NCBI GenBank assembly: GCA_947683425.1
Contig: CANTUQ010000004.1
Span: forward strand, 35,107,001 to 35,171,000
Reading direction: 5' to 3'
Source: Excoecaria cochinchinensis
Lineage: Eukaryota; Streptophyta; Magnoliopsida; Malpighiales; Euphorbiaceae
DNA: 64,000 nt
The notes under the pieces are model-generated. The model worked only from the letters and a program-made list of their open reading frames with translations, had not been told where the DNA came from and did no database searches. The translations under genes and the position numbers were made by a program. Below, in pieces: positions 58,590 through 64,000 of the stretch. Numbering within the stretch: the first letter of the stretch is position 1; every line of letters starts with the position of its first letter.

Positions 58590-59150
58590 GGCAGACCTTA
58601 TGCTGGAGTCATCAATGTGATCACACAAGAGCCAGCCTATCAAGCGGATCCCTCCGGCAGCCAGGAGAAGATAGGAGAGAGGCGTTCCCGCCGCCCCGAG
58701 CGACTCCCAGAAGTTATTATATCTAGCACAGATGCGCGGGATGTCATATTTCTTGATGAAGATGCGCTCGTCGTGAGGGCCAGAATCAATGACTTTGATG
58801 TAAGAAGAGTTCTGGTGGACGATGGTAGCGCCGTCAGCATCCTCACTTTATAGGCCTATCGGGCGATGGGTCTACCTGTATGTAAGCTTAGGCCGACTGC
58901 CGCGCCACTCGTCGGGATCGGTAAGGGCAGAATCTCGATGGTGGGTTCTGTAGAGCTCCCTGTAGTGCTGGGCCAGGAGACGGTCGCGCACAGATGCGAG
59001 GTAACTTTTATAGTTGTTGACATAAATTTTGCTTGTAACGCAATATTTGGCAGGCCCCTGCTCTCCCAAACCGGTGCTATCATCTGCATCCGTTACTTGG
59101 TAATGAAGATCCCAACCCGGGAGGGCATCGCGATATTGAGGGGCGATTAA
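58590..59150 (+). pseudogene. E2 aspartic protease
   Basis: PYAGVINVITQE precedes the domain, as in E1. The active-site block is RRVLVDDGSAVSILTL with D-D-G in place of the usual D-T/S-G; NAIFGRPLLSQTGA is the second half. A TAG at 58851 falls where E1 encodes glutamine (TLQAY), and a TAA at 59148 where E1 has CAG. Confidence 0.86.
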
Positions 59151-59207
59151 AGGGCATCGCGAGAAGCGCATGTCAACACTATAAAGCTGCAGTGAGAGGC
59201 TGCAACA

Positions 59208-60278
59208 GTGGAACCCGGCTTGGAACAGCCAGAGCAGGAAGGGAGACCGAGGATGGACCCCGCCGAAGAAACAAAAACAAGGGCATTGGCCCCAAGCAAA
59301 AATATCCAAGTTGGCACCAGCATGGATGAAAAGACAGAAGATGCCATAGTACAGGTCCTGGCGAAGAACCAAGGGGCTTTCGCATGGAGGCCGGAGGACA
59401 TCCCAGGGATAGCCCCCGATGTTATCACACACAAGCTGAATGTGGACCCGGATCACCCGCCGGTTCGACAGAAGCTCAGAAGGCACGCCATCGATCGGAG
59501 AAAATTTATCTCCGAGGAAGTTGATAGACTACTGAAGACCGGAACAATCCGAGAGGTAGACTATCCCGAATGGCTGGCTAATGTAGTCCTCGTCAAGAAA
59601 AAGTCGAGAAAGCTGCGGATGTGTGTGGATTTTATTGATCTCAATAAAGCATGTCCCAAAGACAGCTACCCCCTCCCGAACATAGACCAATTGGTAGACG
59701 CCACCGCGTGTCATGCCATATACTCCCTTCTTGATGCTTATGCCGGCTACCATCAGATCCTGATGTGGCTCGCCGATCAGGAGAAGACCAGCGTCATTAC
59801 AGATGACGGGACATTCTGCTACAGGGTGATGCCGTTTGGCTTAAAAAATGCTGGGGCCACGTACCAGCACCTCATGAACAAGATCTTTAAAGATCAGATT
59901 GGACAGAACGTGGAGGTCTACATCGACGACATGATTGTCAAAAGCTGTAGCACCGAGGAGCACCCCGCCGATCTAGCAAGAGTCTTTTTCACTCTGAACA
60001 AGTTTCGGATGAAGCTCAACCCTGAGAAGTGCATCATTGGAGTACCATCGGGCAAATTCCTGGGTTTCTTGGTTTCTCAAAGAGGAATCGAAGCAAACCC
60101 AGAGAAAATTAAAGCCATTTTGGAAATGCAACCTCCCAGGAGCATGAAAGACATCCAGAAGCTGAACAGCAGAATTACCGCCCTGGGGAGATTCATATCT
60201 TCATCAGCTAAGCGATGCACTCCGTTCTTTAAAAAGATGAGGAAGGGCGAGACATTCAATTGGGGAGAAGACTGCTAA
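59208..60278 (+). CDS. E2 reverse transcriptase (open segment of pol)
   Basis: This is the longest open frame in the window (356 codons). It opens with AFAWRPEDIPGIAPDVITHKL and has RKFISEEVDRLLKTGTIREV, PEWLANVVLVKKKSRKLRMC, DFIDLNKACPKDSYPLPNID, DDGTFCYRVMPFGLKNAGAT, then the active site VYIDDMIVKS with both aspartates intact. KFLGFLVSQRGIEANPEKIK and ITALGRFISS follow. RT copies the element RNA into DNA. The first ATG here is not the natural start: the frame continues upstream into protease as one gag-pol. The segment ends at TAA 60276, just before the RNase H part, so the polyprotein is broken. Confidence 0.88.
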   Translation: MEPGLEQPEQEGRPRMDPAEETKTRALAPSKNIQVGTSMDEKTEDAIVQVLAKNQGAFAWRPEDIPGIAPDVITHKLNVDPDHPPVRQKLRRHAIDRRKFISEEVDRLLKTGTIREVDYPEWLANVVLVKKKSRKLRMCVDFIDLNKACPKDSYPLPNIDQLVDATACHAIYSLLDAYAGYHQILMWLADQEKTSVITDDGTFCYRVMPFGLKNAGATYQHLMNKIFKDQIGQNVEVYIDDMIVKSCSTEEHPADLARVFFTLNKFRMKLNPEKCIIGVPSGKFLGFLVSQRGIEANPEKIKAILEMQPPRSMKDIQKLNSRITALGRFISSSAKRCTPFFKKMRKGETFNWGEDC

Positions 60279-60725
60279 CAAGCCTTCGAAGGGCTAAAAG
60301 CGTTCCTCACCAACCCGCCTCTGCTCAGTCGACCGGTACCAGGTGAAAACCTATATCTTTATCTATCTATATCTGGAGAAGCTGTTATAGGAGCCTTGGT
60401 TCGGGAGGAAGAAACGCAACAACTACCTGTCTACTACGTTAGCGAGGTGCTCAGGGGGGCAGATCTAAAGAAAGGACCGATTGAGCAGTTGATTATCGCC
60501 CTTATGATGTGTGCAAGGAAGCTCAGACCATACTTCGAGGCGCACACCATCGTCGTCCGATCAGGCCACCCGCTCAGAAAAATCCTACAAACCCCCGACC
60601 TGGAAGGAAAAATGGTAGGCTGGGCAATTAAACTACAATCTTGGGACGTGAGGTATGAACCCAGAAAGGCGATAAAGGCCCAAGCCTTGGCCGATTTCAT
60701 TGCCGAGTTCGCTGGCGAAAAACCA
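60279..60725 (+). pseudogene. E2 first RNase H domain (gypsy type)
   Basis: In frame after the TAA: QAFEGLKAFLTNPPLL, LYLSISGEAVIGALVREEE, PVYYVSEVLRGADLKKGPIE and ALADFIAEF. The usual catalytic acidic residues are weakly conserved (the 'DAS' aspartate is S-I-S here), as in other Tat elements, where this domain is considered degenerate. Confidence 0.82.
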
Positions 60726-61277
60726 CAAAGTCAACCCAAACGGCGACTCTGGGAAATAACGGTAGATGGAGCCGCGAATGATGCACGAGGAGGAGTAGGC
60801 ATAGTGATCAAGGGGCCCCTGGACATCATCATAAGGTACGCAATAAAGCTTGATTTCAAAGCCTCTAACAATGTTGCAGAGTATGAGGCACTCCTCCAAG
60901 GTTTGAGGCTGCTGCATGCTATCCGACCGAAATCTGTGGTCATTAGAAGCGATTCCCAGCTGGTCACCAGCCAAGTTCTGGGCACCTTCGGGGCCAAGGA
61001 AGCCACAATGGTCCGATACCTAGCAAAGGTCAAGACCGCCCTCAAAGCGCTTGAGGAAGTAGGCTCCGAATGGGACCTCCAGAAGGTGCCACGAGATCAG
61101 ACATCAGAAGCCGATAGGATAGCGAAAGCCTCCGCTTCCGAGCAAATCACGGTTGAGGGAGACGTTGCCATCTTGAGTTTAACCTATCCCTCCCTGGATG
61201 AGCCAGAGGTGACGGAGATCGACCGGACGGATGAAACTTGGATGAGCCCTATCAAGCAATACCTGCAAACGGGGTAG
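60726..61277 (+). pseudogene. E2 second (Tat-type) RNase H domain
   Basis: WEITVDGAANDARGGVGIVI, ASNNVAEYEALLQGLRLL and VVIRSDSQLVTSQVLGTF carry the expected D, E and D catalytic residues; VPRDQTSEADRIAKASAS is the C-terminal block. This extra RNase H, related to cellular types, is diagnostic for the Tat lineage. A TAG at 61275 separates it from integrase. Confidence 0.88.
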
Positions 61278-62474
61278 CTTCCGGAGGACAAGGATGAAGC
61301 CCGAAAAACATCACAGAAATCCCTCAACTACTCCATCATCAATGGCGACCTATACAAAAAGGCTTTCAGTTATCCCTGGCTTAGGTGCGTGACAGAGGAG
61401 GAGGGAGATTACATCCTTAGGGAAATCCATGAGGGCATTTGTGGCGCACATGAGGCAAGCAGAGCTATGGCTAGGAAAGCCCTTCATACGGGGTATTACT
61501 GGCCCAGTTTGCTCAAAGACGCCCAGGAAAAAGTGCGAAGATGCCCGCAGTGCCAAGTGCATGGGAGAATCATCCGACAGAGTGCAGCGAATCAGCAGCC
61601 GATCGGAGTCACCTGGCCATTCGACCAGTGGGGCCTTGACATCCTGGGACCTTTCCCCCTGGGAAAAAAGCAGATGAAGTTCCTTATAGTCGCGGTCGAC
61701 CATTTCTCCAAATGGATTGAAGCCGAGCCTGTGGCCACCATCACAGCCGAGAGGGTCAAGAGCTTTGCATGGAAAAACATCATCTGCAGGTATGGCTTAC
61801 CCAATGTTTTTATTATAGACAATGGTAAATAGTTCGACAGCTCTACCTTCAGAGATTTCTGCCAAGGCCTGAAAATCAATTTGAGGTCTACGTCAGTTGC
61901 TCATCCCCAAAGCAATGGAATAACCGAGGTCTCCAATCGAACCCTCGTCCAAGGGCTGAAAAAGCGACTGGGCGAGGCCAAAGGGAGCTGGACCGAGGAA
62001 CTGCAAAGCGTTCTCTGGTCGTACAGAACTTCACCGAGGGCAGGCACCCATCAGACTCCATTCTCTCTGGTCTATGGCACCGAGGCAATGTTCCCGGTAG
62101 AGGTCGGACTCCCATCTTACCAATCGGCACTTTATACTGAGCAGGCCAATGCTCTGGAAAGATGCCAAGACCTGGACCTAGCGGAAGGAAGGAGGGAAAA
62201 TGCCTACACTGAAATAGCCGCGCACAAGCAGAGGATAGTCAGATACCATAATGCTAGAGTAAGGTCAAGAACCTTCAACGTCGGTGACCTCGTGCTTAGA
62301 AAAGCAGAGCTGGGTTTGGGAAATGCCGAGGTCGGCAAGCTCATGCCAAACTGGGAAGGACCCTACGAGGTTTCCAAGGTCCTAGGCCCGGGCACGTACA
62401 AACTTCGAACCACCGAAGGTTGAGATATCCCGAGGAGCTAGAATGTGGACGTACTCAAAAAGTACAATTTGTAG
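61278..62474 (+). pseudogene. E2 integrase
   Basis: The HHCC finger reads HEGICGAHEASRAMARKALH.. and RRCPQCQVHG. The core has WGLDILGPFPLG (first Asp), FIIDNGK followed by TAG at 61830 and FDSSTF (second Asp), and HPQSNGITEVSNRTL (Glu). The C-terminus has FSLVYGTEAMFPVEV, RTFNVGDLVLRKAEL and NWEGPYEVSKVLGPGTYKL. TGA at 62421 and TAG at 62439 interrupt the last residues before the end codon at 62472. Only stops, no frameshifts, spoil this integrase. Confidence 0.88.
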
Positions 62475-62596
62475 TAACATACCCGCATTCACCAATTAGT
62501 AAAAGATTGATCTCTTATTTTATTTATCGCATGCATAATCTGACCTGCGTACTAGATTTGATGTCTTGTCCAGGTGCCAAGTACGGAAGGTACCTT

Positions 62597-62618
62597 CCCC
62601 CCCCCCCCCCCCCCCCCC
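62597..62618. repeat. Poly-C tract (22 C)
   Basis: An uninterrupted run of 22 cytosines between integrase and the hairpin repeats. E1 has no counterpart. Its length may be affected by sequencing. Confidence 0.9.
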
Positions 62619-62642
62619 TCAGAGGATAAAGCTAATCCATTA

Positions 62643-62804
62643 GGACCGATGCTTTTCCCGGTCCAAAGATATGGAAACGACCTAGTAAACGTCGCAGCAT
62701 TAATATGCAAAAATGATGAGCTCATCGTGCGCCCGACGACCCATCTGATCTGAACTACGGAAATGGTAGATCGTAGGCGTTCGGACCGAAGGGGTTCCCG
62801 ATCC
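62643..62804 (+). repeat. E2 hairpin repeat units
   Basis: Unit 1: GGACCG (62643) with a 10-nt loop and CGGTCC (62659), followed by AAAGATATGGAAACG. Unit 2: GGACCG (62783), 10-nt loop, CGATCC (62799), one mismatch. Stem length, loop length and the AAGATA tail match the E1 array, but the stem bases differ, with compensating changes in unit 1. Confidence 0.85.
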
Positions 62805-62900
62805 GTTAACGCCAAACTGGTCAATGGCAGACCACTTGCTCCCCATTCGGATCTATCGACGGGTGCGGCAACACTCAACACTACGCGAGGCGGATACTCA

Positions 62901-63152
62901 CGCAGCGACCTCAGGCCACTATGCAATTTTATGCAACGGCCATGGGTCAACATGCGATATTCACGCAGCGACCTCAGGCCACCATGCAATTTTATGCAAC
63001 GGCCATGGGTCAACATGCGATATTCATGCCGCGACCTCAGGCCACCATGCAATTTTATGCAATGGCCATGGGTCAACATGCTGTACCTACGCAGCGGTCC
63101 CAGGCCAATATGAAATTTTATGCATCGGCCACGGACCAACATGCGAATGAAG
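62901..63152 (+). repeat. 63-bp tandem repeat, four copies
   Basis: Copies start at 62901, 62964, 63027 and 63090, exactly 63 bp (21 codons) apart. Each contains GGCC..TGCA-ATTTTA-TGCA..GGCC, a nested inverted repeat, with one mismatch in copy 4. Because 63 is divisible by three, several frames stay open through the array; I regard these ORFs as by-products. Confidence 0.93.
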
Positions 63153-63391
63153 ACCATAGCGTCAGACTTCGGGATTCCCGATTGCTCACCGATTGCCCGA
63201 CTCCTTCCAATTTAGGAAGTATCTACAAGCAAAGCACATAGGTTATTTTGTGACATAAATAATAGAAATTACCAAGGCACAACACCTCACAAAGATAGGA
63301 GGAAAAAATCAGTTTTATTAAGTTCAATTTCACTTGTACAGCTTATAATTACAAAAAAAAAAAGAAAAGAAAGCAGCAAGCATGGAAAATT

Positions 63392-64000
63392 CTAATCTTC
63401 TATATGTACAATGCCTTCTTCGACAGGAGCTACAGAACGGCCGTCGGCAACCCTCGAGCTCGGCGATCTGGACGCCTGTGGCTGATCGACGCCTGAAGAC
63501 AGTGGAGCCCCATCGGTGGCCTGAGAGGAACTAGGAGCAACTTGCTGAGTTGCAGCCTCCCCCTCAGAGACAGGTCCCACAGGCAAACAGGACTGGGTGA
63601 CCTCGCAGGGAGGCAAGGATTGGGAAGTCCCAGTAGGCGAAAGCCCCGCTCGGAGATCCGCTTCGTCATTACTAGTGGTAGGGTCGGGCAAGGCCGCGAG
63701 ATCCCCCATCTAGCTAAAGTCGGTATCAGGGAAACGCCTCTCGGCTTCACGAATTAAACGTGATAGAACCCCTGCCTGCACCTCCGCTAACTCCTCAAGA
63801 AGCTACTCCCTCTGAGAGGCGAGCTCTGCATCCAGTTCGACCCTCCAGGTGGCTTCCCTCTCCTGGCTTGACACTCCCAATGCCTCCCGCTCGTTGTGCA
63901 AGCGAATGCACTCGGCCCGAACTTGATCCTGCTCCCCTCAAAGCCTGGCCCGCTGCAGTTTGAGGCTGGCATTCTCGCCGCTCAACTCGTGGCACTCGGC
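63392..64000 (-). pseudogene. E2 antisense gene, C-terminal part
   Basis: One minus-strand frame runs from the window edge to the stop at 63392. It gives a coiled coil (LHNEREALGVSSQEREATW, ELDAELASQRE) and then REAERRFPDTDFS, a TAG at 63710-63712, and an acidic Pro/Ser-rich tail starting MGDLAALPDPTTSNDEADL. E1 has the same arrangement (YEAERYFPGANLD, TAG, MEDPSVLPDPPSSDDEEE). Extra stops are TAG at 63803, where E1 has CAG, and TGA at 63938. The N-terminal domain lies beyond the window. Confidence 0.72.

Larger units (their letters stand above)
56428..64000 (+). mobile_element. E2: Tat/Retand-like gypsy element with full pol, partial at right edge
   Basis: 5' LTR, primer site, gag, protease, RT, RNase H, second RNase H, integrase, poly-C, hairpin and 63-bp repeats, and the 3' part of an antisense gene. 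Gag-pol keeps one frame from 57489 to 62474, broken only by stop codons. E1 shares every part except RT to integrase. Two RNase H domains are the mark of the Tat lineage. The 3' LTR is beyond the window. Confidence 0.9.

Noticed and set aside
62552..63157. 201-codon minus-strand frame with internal repeats in E2
   Set aside because: Stays open because the 63-bp repeat is a multiple of three; also open in other frames and not conserved in E1.
1..64000. CRISPR arrays, bacterial operons, tRNA or rRNA genes
   Set aside because: Direct repeats found are microsatellites, LTR palindromes or retrotransposon tandem repeats; no cas-like or RNA-gene sequence was seen.

Overview
This window is plant nuclear DNA, almost certainly from an angiosperm with a repeat-rich genome. 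I see no intact host gene, no tRNA or rRNA gene and no CRISPR array. Nearly all of it is LTR retrotransposon sequence, much of it nested, plus one hAT-type DNA transposon. Plant origin follows from Ty3/gypsy elements with a chromodomain-type pol, a Tat-lineage element with two RNase H domains, an Athila-like primer site, a Ty1/copia element ending in the usual plant C-terminus, and many reverse-oriented long LTRs. I do not assign a species.

Layout. 1-6801: two reverse-oriented long gypsy-type LTR fragments, one with a duplicated 5' end. 6802-11953: non-coding DNA with short hairpin motifs, split by a 2.77-kb hAT-like element (8952-11721). 11954-21359: a solo LTR split by element E1 (13478-20781), a Tat/Retand-like element that has gag, protease and a spliced antisense gene but no RT or integrase. 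22651-39873: a reverse Ty1/copia element. Its 3' LTR is split by element EB (23136-35208), a large-LTR gypsy element with only 0.8 kb of internal DNA; EB's 3' LTR is itself split by a 3.27-kb coding-free insertion (29124-32397). 39874-46910: an Athila-like non-autonomous element that interrupts the copia gag. 46911-54820: E3, a decayed chromovirus (Tekay-like) inserted in the Athila-like 3' LTR. 54821-56427: another reverse LTR fragment. 56428-64000: E2, a relative of E1 that keeps RT, both RNase H domains and integrase; it runs off the right edge.

How the parts relate. E1 and E2 share LTR start, primer site, gag, protease, 3' hairpin repeats and the antisense gene, so E2-type copies could have supplied the missing enzymes for E1. 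Both carry many stop codons, often TAG where the other copy has glutamine, as expected for methylated, silenced copies.

The observations I find most unusual are a 6-bp stem / 10-nt loop hairpin repeat in the 3' region of E1 and E2 whose paired bases change together, and perfect short palindromes clustered inside the LTRs of several unrelated families. Boundaries marked by target-site duplications are exact; others are estimates. All similarity statements are by eye.
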